A program made the position numbers and the translations under genes. Of a stretch of 33,038 bases of DNA, positions 1 to 11,967 are shown piece by piece (positions within the stretch are counted from its first letter, which is position 1; every line of letters starts with the position of its first letter). Under the pieces are notes generated by a model that searched no databases, had not been told where the DNA came from, and worked only from the letters and a program-made list of their open reading frames with translations. Origin of the DNA: Coprinopsis marcescibilis (taxonomy: Eukaryota > Basidiomycota > Agaricomycetes > Agaricales > Psathyrellaceae). The DNA lies in NCBI GenBank assembly GCA_004369085.1, contig ML210329.1:29347-62384 (forward strand). The letters are read 5' to 3'.

Positions 1-688
1 CCCATATAGTGTTATACTGCCTATGAAACTATGAGGGTTTCAACTTGGGGTCTGCAGGAAAAGAGCCTTAGAGTTGCAATGCAGGAATACCATGACAAGA
101 CCAGGCTGTTACTCCATGCTGTATGTGCAACTTAATGTAGCCTGGACAAAGAGAAATTAGCTGACAGTTGGCTGGCTATTTGTAAGTCTAGCAAGCTGGT
201 GTTGGTGGAAAGAGAGGAAGATTTGTTCTCAGAAGTCATGTATAAACTGTATAGTAGTTGTTTTGCTTTATTGTATTATTCATATGTACTTGTATATTGA
301 TCCAAGATATTTTCACCAAGCCTCTAGATTGAATTTCTATGAAGTATTCATGTTATGACTATAAAGTGGATGAGGAGTGTATAAGGAGTGTATAAGGAGT
401 ATATGAGGAGTGTATGAGGACTGTACAAGGAGTGTACAAGGAGTGTATGAGGAGTGTACGAGGAGTGTATGAGGAGTGTACGAGGAGTGTATGAGGAGTG
501 TACGAGGAGTGTATGAGGAGTGTACAAGGAGTGTATGAGGAGTGTACGAGGAGTGTATGAGGAGTGGATATATAGTGCATAAGCTGTGTTCATGTTGTGT
601 CTGCACTGTGTCCATGTTGTGTACAATATGTGTGCAAGGAGTGTACAAGGAGTGTATGTACACCCGTGGGCCAGTGTAAAGTACTCAG
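1..688 (+). repeat. Left inverted terminal repeat
   Basis: This segment pairs as an inverted copy with 2632-3228. The outer 350 bp is unique sequence matching with scattered substitutions. It is followed by an 11-bp tandem array and then about 100 bp of matching inner sequence ending near GTGGGCCAGTGTAA. The left copy is longer mainly because its array has more units. Confidence 0.85.
366..572 (+). repeat. 11-bp tandem array (GAGGAGTGTAT family), left repeat
   Basis: About 18 units of an 11-bp motif, GAGGAGTGTAT or GAGGAGTGTAC with A/G changes, run head to tail. Because three units make 33 nt, every frame reads as an 11-residue peptide repeat, which produces long false ORFs on the minus strand. 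Confidence 0.9.
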
Positions 689-810
689 TTTTTTGGATTG
701 AGTCTACTTACCGTTTTGAAACATTTAAACCCACTGTCCGAGTCAAGTCACCTATTTTCGGTATTCCTAAATTCAATCAACCCCTTTTTTTAAAATTTTC
801 TCACCTACCT

Positions 811-2275
811 ATGCCTGACGGTCCAACCGCAGAGCCGCCTGCAAAGGCTAGGAAGACTCATTCCGATGAAGCTACGATCACCATCCTGAAGAGCCTCCCC
901 CTCATCGCAAGGATACGGCTCAACAAGGAAATTGAGACCAAGAATATTTCGGAGGCTGTTGAGGCCATCGGTGTGGGCAGGCTACTCTCCGGCTTCTGAC
1001 GTCATGTTGGGTGACAACAAGATTGATGAACTTGTCCATGAGATGGCATGGGCCAAGGTAAAAGATTTTCATTCGTTGTCACTGACCACCCTCATTACAG
1101 GTCTCAAGTCGGTGAAGAGAGAGGAGGCTGCATTAGCGGAGGAGGAGAGGAGAGCATTTGAGAATGAGAAGATGGAGTGGGAGGAGAGACAGTCAAAGAG
1201 GAGGAGGGGAGTGGACAGTGATGATGAGGATAGTAGTGGTGAGGGGGTGAATAGAACAAGAGGAGGTGCTCTGGGGAAGAGACTGAAGGACATGTTGAAG
1301 CTCCGGAAGGAGGACGAGAGGGAGGATGAGCTGGAACAAATCACCTTGGCGGAGATCCCAGAGATTGTCAAGATCACCAAGGTTTTTCAAGCCTTCCCTC
1401 ATAACTGGTGCGAGCCCAACAACTTCAACTTCTTGATGAAGCATGCATATGCACTCCCAAGTAAAACAGTCCTCCACCCCTCCACCAACCAGTCATACAA
1501 GATCATCAATATCGTGAAGGTCCAGCTGGGCACGTCAATGCTGGAGGCAGAACGGGTGCACTGGGTCAAACTCAGGAGCAACCAACCACCCACGTTTGGG
1601 GATTTCATCTCCATGTTCCCAATCATGATTGAGCTCCAGAAGGCACGCAATCCAGAGGGCAATGACTTCAACAGCCAGAAGTATCACCAACACTTCGATT
1701 TCTTCATCTCTTGCCAGGGACAGAGCAATCCCGACTTCTATCATTTCTGGTCAACAAAGGAGCTGGAAATGCACAAGTGCTTTCGGAACCAGAGGACAGG
1801 TTTTGACCGCATCAAGTACAAGCTCAAGTGGAGGTTCATCAAGAGCGAGTGGGAATCGGAGAAGAAGTGGCGGATATCCTGCCCAACCCATACCCAGGAC
1901 ATGCCAGCTGGATCCTCAAGGATGACATCCTTGGGTGGAACCGCCCAATTGTCCAGGAGGCCAGAGAAGAAGAAGAGGCACCTAGAGGATGAATACTGTG
2001 TCCTATGCTCCAGGAAGGGGCACAGCGCAATGCGCCACAAATCCTTTCATGGGAGCTCATTTCTGGGAGACAGGCAACCATACTTCCTGCATCAGGTCAG
2101 CCAAGACGTCTTTGGGACAGACAACCCCACCAAACCAGTCTGTATTCTCTGGAACCTCTCCAGAAACGACACCAAATGTGCACACACCACCGCCGACAGA
2201 CACCATGTCTGCAGCTTCTGTGGAAGTGGGGGACACCATGCCCTTGCTTGGTCCTGCCACACCGCCCCCGCCTGA
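811..2275 (+). pseudogene. Gag-like zinc-knuckle ORF of the retroelement, frameshifted
   Basis: The reading begins at an ATG (MPDGPTAEPPAKARK) and runs to a TGA at 997-999. The main body continues in another frame (about 980-2275). I could not find an intron that joins them cleanly, so a frameshift near 970-1000 is likely. The body has a long charged E/K/R-rich segment, a conserved-looking central region rich in Trp and aromatics, and a C-terminal Cys/His section. That section holds CVLCSRKGH and then CSFCGSGGHHALAWSC, a CX2CX4HX6C variant of the retroviral-type zinc knuckle. Cys/His tails of this kind are seen in Gag-like proteins of fungal tyrosine-recombinase retroelements. No enzymatic motif is visible. 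The role, RNA packaging in a virus-like particle, is inferred from the family. Confidence 0.55.
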
Positions 2276-2640
2276 GCTGGACCTTGAGCACTTTCTCGAG
2301 CTGGCCTCACCCCAAAAGCTTAGTTACTCAAATTTTTTGGATTCCATCATTCCACGACACTGCAGCAGCAACAATCCCAACAACAACAAAAATTTTAATC
2401 AGATCACCACACCATATGATGCAGGCGAAATTAATGCTCTACTTTTGAAATACGGCTTAGAAATATTTTATCCCCAGCTAATTGATAACCTCACCCACAA
2501 TTTTCCCATCGGCAATATGCCTCAGCTCAGCACTACGATCATCATAGACAATTATCCTTCTTGCAACAAACATGAGGGGGCAGTTTCAAATTATCTGGCA
2601 GAAGAAGTGGTGGCAGGTCGCATGTCAGGGGAGTATGTTA
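2205..2640 (+). pseudogene. Amino-terminal fragment of a retroelement Pol polyprotein
   Basis: This is a third frame that overlaps the end of the gag-like ORF by about 70 nt; the first suitable ATG is at 2205. It encodes a Pro/Asn-rich stretch and then a segment with TPYDAGEINALLLKYGLE and EEVVAGRMSG. That pattern resembles the region just before the reverse-transcriptase domain in basidiomycete DIRS-like Pol proteins, where it is normally followed by the RT palm motifs. Here the coding sequence runs straight into the right inverted repeat near 2632, so RT, RNase H and recombinase are missing. The frame closes in repeat sequence by 2705. The family assignment is from recall, not from a search. 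Confidence 0.45.
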
Positions 2641-3228
2641 CACTGGCCCATGGGTGTGCATACACTCCTTTTACACTCCTCACACACATATTGTACACAA
2701 AATAGACACAGTGCAGACACAACATGAACACAGCTCATGCACTATATATCCACTCCTCATACACTCCTCATACACTCCTCATACACTCCTCATCTACTCC
2801 TCATCTACTCCTCATCTACTCCTCATCTACTCCTCATACACTCTTCATACACTCCTTGTACACTCCTTGTACACTCCATAGACATAACATGAATACTTCA
2901 TAGAAATTCAATCTAGAGACTTGGTGCAAATATCTTGTATCAATACACAAGTACATATGAATAATATAACAAAGCAAAACAACTACTATACAGTTTATAC
3001 ATGACTTCTGAGAACAAATCTTCTCTTTCCACCAACACAAGCTTGCTAGACTCACAAATAGCCAGCCAACTGTTAGCTAATTCTCTTTGTCCAGGCTACA
3101 TTAAGTTGCACATACAGCATGGAGTAACAGCCTGGTCTTGTCATGGTATTCCTGCATTGCAACTCCTTTTCCTGAAGACCCCAAGTTGAAACCCTCATAG
3201 TTTCATAGGCAGTATAACACTATATGGG
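2632..3228 (-). repeat. Right inverted terminal repeat
   Basis: Reverse-complement copy of 1-688. The inner edge carries TTACACTGGCCCATGGGTG, the mirror of the left inner edge. The outer edge ends CACTATATGGG at 3228. The enclosed array (about 2755-2880) is shorter than the left one and includes a sub-run of CATCTACTCCT variants. Confidence 0.85.
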
Positions 3229-3309
3229 GAGTGTACACAGGTAGATAAGGAGTAGATGAGGAGTGTATAAGGAGTGTATGAGGAGTAGATGAGGAGTAGA
3301 TGAGGAGTA
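3229..3309 (+). repeat. Third 11-bp array outside the right inverted repeat
   Basis: About seven units of GAGGAGTGTAT/GAGGAGTAGAT lie immediately outside the right terminal repeat. Their orientation matches the left array and is opposite to the array inside the right repeat. They may be the real terminus of the element or a remnant of a neighbouring copy. Confidence 0.7.
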
Positions 3310-4566
3310 CAATGGGAGGCTCCATGGTGGTGGTGCTTGTTCAACTTATAGGCAACAGGTGCAAAAACAGAGGCCAACACATGCTCAAGTCTAGGGTAGT
3401 GTCCATAGTCCTATGAATGTGTGACTACTACATGCGAGCCATATGCACTTCATGTCTCAACCTGCATCTGAAATGTCCCTAGTATCAAAGTCCTTCAAGG
3501 AAATGCAATAAATGCATCAGTAAAAGCCCTGACTGATCACCAGCTTTTGCTACTTTTCCACTTATGGTAAGCCAACAAGCCGACAAGTGCAAAAGTGCCG
3601 GGTGTGCGCCATGATGACTCACCAGTTAGTGGTACTGGCATGTATAGTAGGCTGGCGTCATGGTAGTGTCTGGCTAAATTCTTACGATCCATGCCAGCCA
3701 CCAACCATATCTAATGGAGGTCTCACTTTGTGTCTGTATTTGAGCATGAGGGTGTTAAGGATACATACATGTACATTGAAGTTGGTGAGTTGATTTAAAC
3801 ATGTAGTTTACTGCGAATAATCAATGTTAGGGCTAGATTGTGGCTAGATCAAGGGTGGTGGTTGATAGCACAGTATGTGGGTTAGTAGTAATCAGAGTCT
3901 GCTAGTTCCTGATGCATAAAACAAATATGTCCCTTCAATCTCAAATGGCTCTGGTATGTTGTTGCACCTAGCACCACAACAGAGTCGCCAAAGCATAAGA
4001 GTTCTTCTGCTGTTGTATCCTCTTTGCCTCACATGCCCTGCATCCTTCCCAACTCCAACCAGCTCCAACTGATGGTACTTGCCGTCCAGTGAGTTTCGGA
4101 TAGAGTGCATGCACCAACTACCTGCTTGATATCTGCACTGATGGTTGTGGTCTTCGCCACCATGCATCAGAAACTGCTGTTCAGCGAATTGCTGAGTGAC
4201 CGGAATGCTGCTGGCATTAACAGGTCCATCGAAGTTCATGATCCCGATGCTGCAAAGATTATGGAAGGTATGTAGGTTAGTAGTAATTGGAGTCTGCTGT
4301 TAAGATTTACAACAGTAAACCCTCGTACAGCCACGCGAATGCAGTGGCCCACTGCCCCTAGTAATCTTGGTGCAGACTGGGTGCCCCTGGATCTTGTGTT
4401 GATCATCTGATCGTGAGAGCATTTCCAAAACGGACACGGATGATGCCGCCTGCCGGGAAGACGTCAAGCCGCCTAAATTTCGTTTGACCTTGACTTCGTC
4501 GACCAAACGTTGAAATCCACATCAACCACAGATTTCCACTTGAACGATGCGTACGAAATCTTTGTT
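3310..4566. other. Stretch without a supportable gene
   Basis: Only short, unconvincing ORFs occur here on both strands, with no recognisable motif. A 31-bp direct repeat occurs at 3873-3903 and 4268-4298. The last 100 bp or so precede the eIF4B start and should hold its promoter and 5' leader. The rest may be decayed insertion sequence next to the retroelement. Confidence 0.5.
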
Positions 4567-6431
4567 ATGTCCTCCTATAATGTCTCACACTCTGTATCAG
4601 CACCGAAGAAAGCAAAGAAGATAGCCTTGAGCGAATTTCTTGGAGATGGCGGTGGGTTTTGTTATTTGGAGGATCCTTAGCCCTCTCTGACTTTGTATTT
4701 ATCACAGGCCTAGGATCATGGGCCGACGAAATGGACCAGTTGCCCAGTGCCCGTAAGAAGACTCACGTTCATGGCCGTGATTATGAATTCATATGATGTG
4801 TAGCTGCACCTAAAAATGACGACGAGTCCGGTCAAACCAGTGATAGTCGGTTCGGAAGAAGAGATGACTACAGTCGCCGTAAGCATCTTACTCTTGCGGG
4901 AAATGGCGTCTATCCTAACTGACGAATCACCGTAGCGGAAAGGTCTGGTATTCCTCGAGAAGACGTTCCTCTCCCAACTGCTCCTCCTTACACCGCGTTT
5001 GTCGGAAATCTGGCCTTCGATCTAGTTGAAGATGATATCGCAAACCATTTCTCGGAATTGAAGGTATGAATGGCTCGTCTGGACCCTACGCAAAAGTTTA
5101 ATCCTCGCTAGATCAACACCGTCAAGATCATCAAAGATAAGGACGACAGACCAAAGGGTTTCGGCTACGTCGAATTCCAGAGTCTGGAGGACCTGAAACA
5201 GGCTATTGCTCAAAGCAATACAGTACGTTCATCTGAAAATCAAAATTTCGGTCGCTTACGACAAATAGAGTCTGTCTGGACGAACGATTCGTGTCAGCGT
5301 TGCGGAACCTCGTAAGCTATTCCTGTCAACCGCACCCCAACTGTTTATTGAACGAGGATATAGCCAAAGAACGCACTGGATTTGGAGGACAAGATCGAGA
5401 CGATGATTCCAAGTTTGACAATCCGTGGCGCCGTGATGGTCCCCTACCCGACCTCCCTGGAAGAGGGGATGGTGGACGCAGGCGCTTTGAGCCAGGCACT
5501 GGCGCTCCAGCTGAAAGGACATCAAGTCTCACTGACACTGTCAGCGACTGGCGTTCCAGCAGACCACCTCGTGCTTCAGCGCCCCCTCCTGCAGAGTCGG
5601 ACACCGGTTCATTCAGGCGGAAAGGCTCTGCTCAATTCGCTGGTGATGGCGCTGCGGACAAGGAGGATTCCTGGACTATCGGAGGCCGATTCAAGGCTGC
5701 GACTGCTGGGGAAGAAGGAGGAAGCAGGTTTGGCAGCGCGCGACCAAGAGGCGAATTCACCCCAAAGGAATCCGTTGCAGACGAAGGTGACTGGCGAGGC
5801 AGTTCTCGACCCGCCAGAGCTTTTGTCAAACCTAGCGGTTCTCGTAAGCAACCATACCTATGACTTTGAAAAGCCGTCATCCTCACAAAATTTATATTTC
5901 GGTTCATGCAGCAACTGATTCGACGCCGCCCACCCCGCAACGTCGAAAATTAGAGTTGTTGCCTCGGTCGGGCAACGTATCAAAATCTCCCAGCCCTTTA
6001 TCATCACCTAAGTTGGCATCCCAGGCCGCGGGTGCATCTAGGGCAAATCCCTTCGGGGCTGCAAAGTAAGTCAACAAGCCGGGGCAATTCTTTTTGTCAT
6101 TAATCATTTTATCTTCAGGCCTGTGGACGTTACTCAACGAGAAAAGGAAGTAGAAAGTCGCATTGAACGGGAGCGCGAGATCCAAAAGGATAGGGCACCC
6201 CTGTCACGCACAACTTCGCGAACCGGAAGCGACCGAAATGCTGCCACCCGTGTAGCAACCCCTCCGCCCACCACCCAAGTTCGGGGAGCGGGGTCGCCCA
6301 AGCCTATACCAACATCGCTCAATTCGACTGTCAGGCCCTCATTAAGTTTCGCAAATGTGGCCGCAAAGAAAGATGGAAGTGACGCCGGAGCCAACACCGA
6401 GCAAGATGCGACTACCGAAAAGGCCTCCTAG
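4567..6431 (+). CDS. TIF3: Translation initiation factor eIF4B (RRM protein)
   Basis: Nine exons (4567-4651, 4708-4752, 4804-4878, 4936-5063, 5112-5222, 5269-5311, 5364-5843, 5912-6065, 6119-6431) give 477 aa. The N-terminus has KKAKKIALSEFLGD and LGSWADEMDQLP, typical of fungal eIF4B. One RRM spans about residues 75-160, with RNP2-like FVGNL and RNP1 KGFGYVEF. A Gly/Arg/Asp-rich middle follows (NPWRRDGPLPDLPGRG). The C-terminal part has NPFGAAKPVDVTQREKEVE and then a charged helix and a Ser/Pro tail. In this family the protein stimulates eIF4A helicase and mRNA recruitment to the 40S subunit in the cytoplasm. All introns are GT-AG and 45-68 nt. It is followed at 270 bp by the Ras-like gene on the same strand. 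Confidence 0.9.
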
Positions 6432-6700
6432 CTAGTTTAAATAATGTATTTTGTAACACTACAATTGCTTACTAGACACTACGAATTCCACTCTTTCTTG
6501 TATTCGTTGACAAATCCATCCGTTTACAACTGCACTCGTTTGTATGTAGTCAAACACAATCAATTCACAGCCACCAAGACCTGGAACTGCCATCCACCAT
6601 TCCGTACTACACCACTGGCACCGCTTTCAGGCTGTCCTGCAACAACTTGGGGCGAATGAATGAAGTCGTACTTCGACTGCTATAGTGGCTTCACGATCTA

Positions 6701-7639
6701 ATGCGACAGTTCAACGTGGTGGTGCTTGGAGGTACGTAGGCCCCTTTTCTCTCGACGAGTGCCATGCTCATGCGCCCCGTGAACCAGCCGGAGGCGTTGG
6801 AAAGTCAGCTCTCACAGGTCATTACTTTTCGCTCTGAATTCCTCCTCATGCTCACACCTGTCTAGTTCGTTTCATCCGGGATGTATTCGTCGAGAATTAC
6901 GACCCTACCATTGAGGGTGGGTGGTCAACAAGTCGGACAGGAATGGCTGAATGATGTTGTACAGAGGAATACCGTCGCACGATCATGGTAGATGGACAAC
7001 TATCATCGGTATGTACGTTCTCAGGGCGTTCACGATACGGCGCTGATAGCTGGTACCGTCGACACAGTTGGAAGTACTGGATACTGCTGGAGCAGAACAA
7101 TTCACCTCATTGAATGAGGTCTATATCAAGGTATTTCGTTCGTATGAGCAGTATGGGCTTCCTTCACCATTCAATTTAGTCAGGACTAGGTTTCGTCTTG
7201 GTTTTCAGGTATATGTTCTACGTTGGAGGGGATTGTGCTCGCATGCTGACTCGATTTAATCCCATAAGTTTGACCCAGGAAGCCACACTCAAAGAAGTCG
7301 ACAACCTTCGAAAGCAAATCTACCGCATAAAGGGCGGCGATACAGTGCGTTCAGACCATCGCTGTTTCCTCAAGTATTCTGTCTCTGAAGCATCCCTGCT
7401 AGACAATTCCGATTGTGATTGTTGGGACCAAGCTGGACCTCGTCAACGAGCGCGAGGTGCCTCGGGCAACAATTCAATCTCTTTCCAACCGCTGGGATCT
7501 TCCCTTTTTCGAAACCTCTGCAAAGAAGAACTGGCATGTCAATGATGTATTTGAAGATCTGCTAAGGCAGATGCGGACACGATACCCTCCCAATCCTCAA
7601 CACGTTCGGAAGAAATCCAAGACATGTATAGTTATGTGA
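6701..7639 (+). CDS. Ras/Rap-type small GTPase
   Basis: Eight exons (6701-6731, 6788-6817, 6866-6916, 6965-7008, 7068-7130, 7180-7208, 7269-7344, 7403-7639) give 186 aa. The G1 loop is GAGGVGKSALT, the effector region YDPTIEEEY, G3 is DTAGAEQ, G4 is TKLD and G5 is ETSAKK. It ends in KSKTCIVM, a CAAX box preceded by lysines, so farnesylation and plasma-membrane attachment are expected. Overall it is closest to the Ras/Rap/RSR1 group, which acts in polarity and growth signalling. The G4 motif is TKxD, more usual in Rho proteins, but no Rho insert is present. Most of the conserved G1 loop sits on a 30-nt exon. RSR1/BUD1 is the best guess at orthology, but I am not certain. Confidence 0.88.
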
Positions 7640-7947
7640 TCGCCTGCTGTATCTATGTTGAATATTTATGGTTATAACCCTGCTTTCCTGTATCATTGAC
7701 CTTTGCACACGATAACATTCTCATACAATCATATATCCATTCTCGAATCTCGAAGGCCACGCCAAATGTTTTGCCCGCACAGTGCAATCGAATGCTGGGC
7801 AAAAGGATGATGCGGCAGTGCGTGTTGCTTAGCAATCATATGTAGAATATTTGCTCGTGTTTGGGACCATGCTTTTGCCAGCCCGCAAATTGTCAGCCAA
7901 GCTGTTTTCTCTTACACCTCCACTACTCTATACACTCTTTCGATATA
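7640..7947. promoter_or_regulatory. Intergenic region upstream of DBP2
   Basis: No ORF of note. The last 60 bp before the DBP2 start are pyrimidine-rich (CTTACACCTCCACTACTC), as is common at transcription starts in filamentous fungi. It probably combines the Ras-like 3' end and the DBP2 promoter. Confidence 0.45.
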
Positions 7948-10552
<2,605 letters not shown>

Positions 10553-10678
10553 CTTTTTGATATCCAGGACTGTTTCTCTCCCGTCATCCGCATAGACCTC
10601 CGAGATTGTTGAAGTAGATGTGTTATTATCCTGTACAACCTTATATAATCATACTTCTCTTGTTCCATCTCTACATCA

Positions 10679-11756
10679 ATGAGCGTGATATACGGCAAGA
10701 AAGACGTTCATGCGATCGGAGGGTTGGAGGTTACTGTGTACCACTTGGCCGCGCCTGTGCTCAACCCAAGTGTTGGAGTGCTGTTTCTGTTGCACGGAAG
10801 AGAGGGATCGAAGGATGATCTCGACAAAGTCGCTGTGCAGATGACGGACTTGAGCCTCAACGAACCAAGAAGCCTTATCGTCGTTACTCTGGTACGCTGG
10901 AGCCTGCATGACACTTGTGTACGGCTTGACTGTTAGTAGGACCATAGGAACCACGGAAAGCGGACGGTCGATCCCAAGGCAAATCTGGCATGGAGCAAGA
11001 ATGAGGACAAGCATAACCCGCAACACGCGTAAGTTTGTCAACGAGATAGATTTGATACGGTGAAACTGAATAGTAGGGTGACAAAGGATTGACATGTATG
11101 CAACCCAGCGTAAATATGAGAATACTCTGGAGTGTATGTCCTATTGCTGACATCGCGAGACAAGTGGGCACCGTTCGGGATGTTTCGTTCCTGATAGACT
11201 TTCTGCCATCGTACCTGTTCCCGCAAGGCGACCGAAGGGTCGAGGTGTGGGGAGTTGCTGGCGTCAGTCTCGGAGGACATTCAACATGGCTTGCACTATG
11301 CCACGGTAAGCACAGAGCACATAGTCCGAGACTCTGGTTGAAGGAAGAATGGTAGACCCAAGAATCACGGTCGGGATACCAATCATTGGATGTCCTGACT
11401 ACCTGGCTCTCATGAAGCACCGGACTGAAACTAGCGGGGTGCCAATGGATGCACCGTTTATTCCGGCCTCTCTCGTGGAGACTGTGCAGAGAAACGACCC
11501 GGTATTCAAGCGGTACAGCAGCGAGGACGGGGAGAACCCGTTTTTGGGCAAGAAGATACTTGTGATGGGCGGAGAAGTGGACAGGCTTGTTCCGTGGACT
11601 GCAAGTGCTGAATTCGTGTCCAAGCTGGTTGTGGGCGGTGGAGGCAGCAAACGAGTGGAGATATTCGGTGGAGTTGGACATTCATTCGTTGGCGAAATGA
11701 AGTCGGCGCTGTACGAATTTGTACGGGAGACAATGTTGATTAGTCAGCTGGGTTGA
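10679..11756 (+). CDS. Alpha/beta hydrolase-fold protein
   Basis: Five exons (10679-10891, 10940-11028, 11087-11109, 11165-11305, 11356-11756) give 288 aa. The fold is suggested by an early strand plus oxyanion-type loop (VGVLFLLHGREGS), the nucleophile elbow GVSLGG (Ser of GxSxG), a late acid region GGEVDRLVP and GVGHSF near the end for the catalytic His. Between them lies a segment HRNHGKRTVDPKANLAW that may bind substrate. The substrate is unknown; an esterase or peptidase-like activity is possible. No signal peptide is seen, so it is probably cytosolic. Exon 3 is only 23 nt. It sits 126 bp after DBP2 on the same strand. Confidence 0.8.
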
Positions 11757-11967
11757 ATTGGTGATGTGTTGGTGTTTTGGCGTTCGAGTTGGCTCTTCCT
11801 CTTACCTGGCCGACAAGCAACTGTTAAAAGTCAATTCATTAGTATCACAACTCTTATTCTCTACGCGTTTTCTTAATACTTGCTGCATTTCACTTTGTCT
11901 GCTTCATCCGCTGCTCTGTGCAGCATTTCATGAGAACGCCCCGATTCTCTTTGAACCACCACCACAC

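Larger units (their letters stand above)
1..3310 (+). mobile_element. Non-autonomous DIRS-like retroelement with long inverted terminal repeats
   Basis: The first bases (CCCATATAGTGTTATACTGC) recur as the reverse complement ending at 3228, and the match continues inward for about 600-690 bp. Between the repeats lie a gag-like ORF (811-2275) and an overlapping frame resembling only the region just upstream of the reverse transcriptase in basidiomycete retroelement polyproteins. No RT, RNase H, integrase or tyrosine recombinase is present. Long inverted, rather than direct, repeats plus gag/pol relatives fit the DIRS order, whose members carry inverted repeats and a tyrosine recombinase. The DIRS assignment is inference. 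The left edge coincides with the window border, so the true end and any flanking sequence there are unknown. A third repeat array (3229-3309) may still belong to the element. An alternative reading is a TIR DNA transposon that captured gag/pol sequence. Confidence 0.6.

Noticed and set aside
337..663. Minus-strand ORFs with repeated YTPHTLLVHSS-type peptides
   Set aside because: They are the translation of the 11-bp tandem array, open in several frames at once because the unit contains no stop.
2654..2881. Plus-strand ORF with YTPHTLL repeats
   Set aside because: Same cause as above, from the right repeat array.
3892..4239. 115-codon minus-strand ORF
   Set aside because: No recognisable motif, no neighbours that support it and composition not clearly coding.
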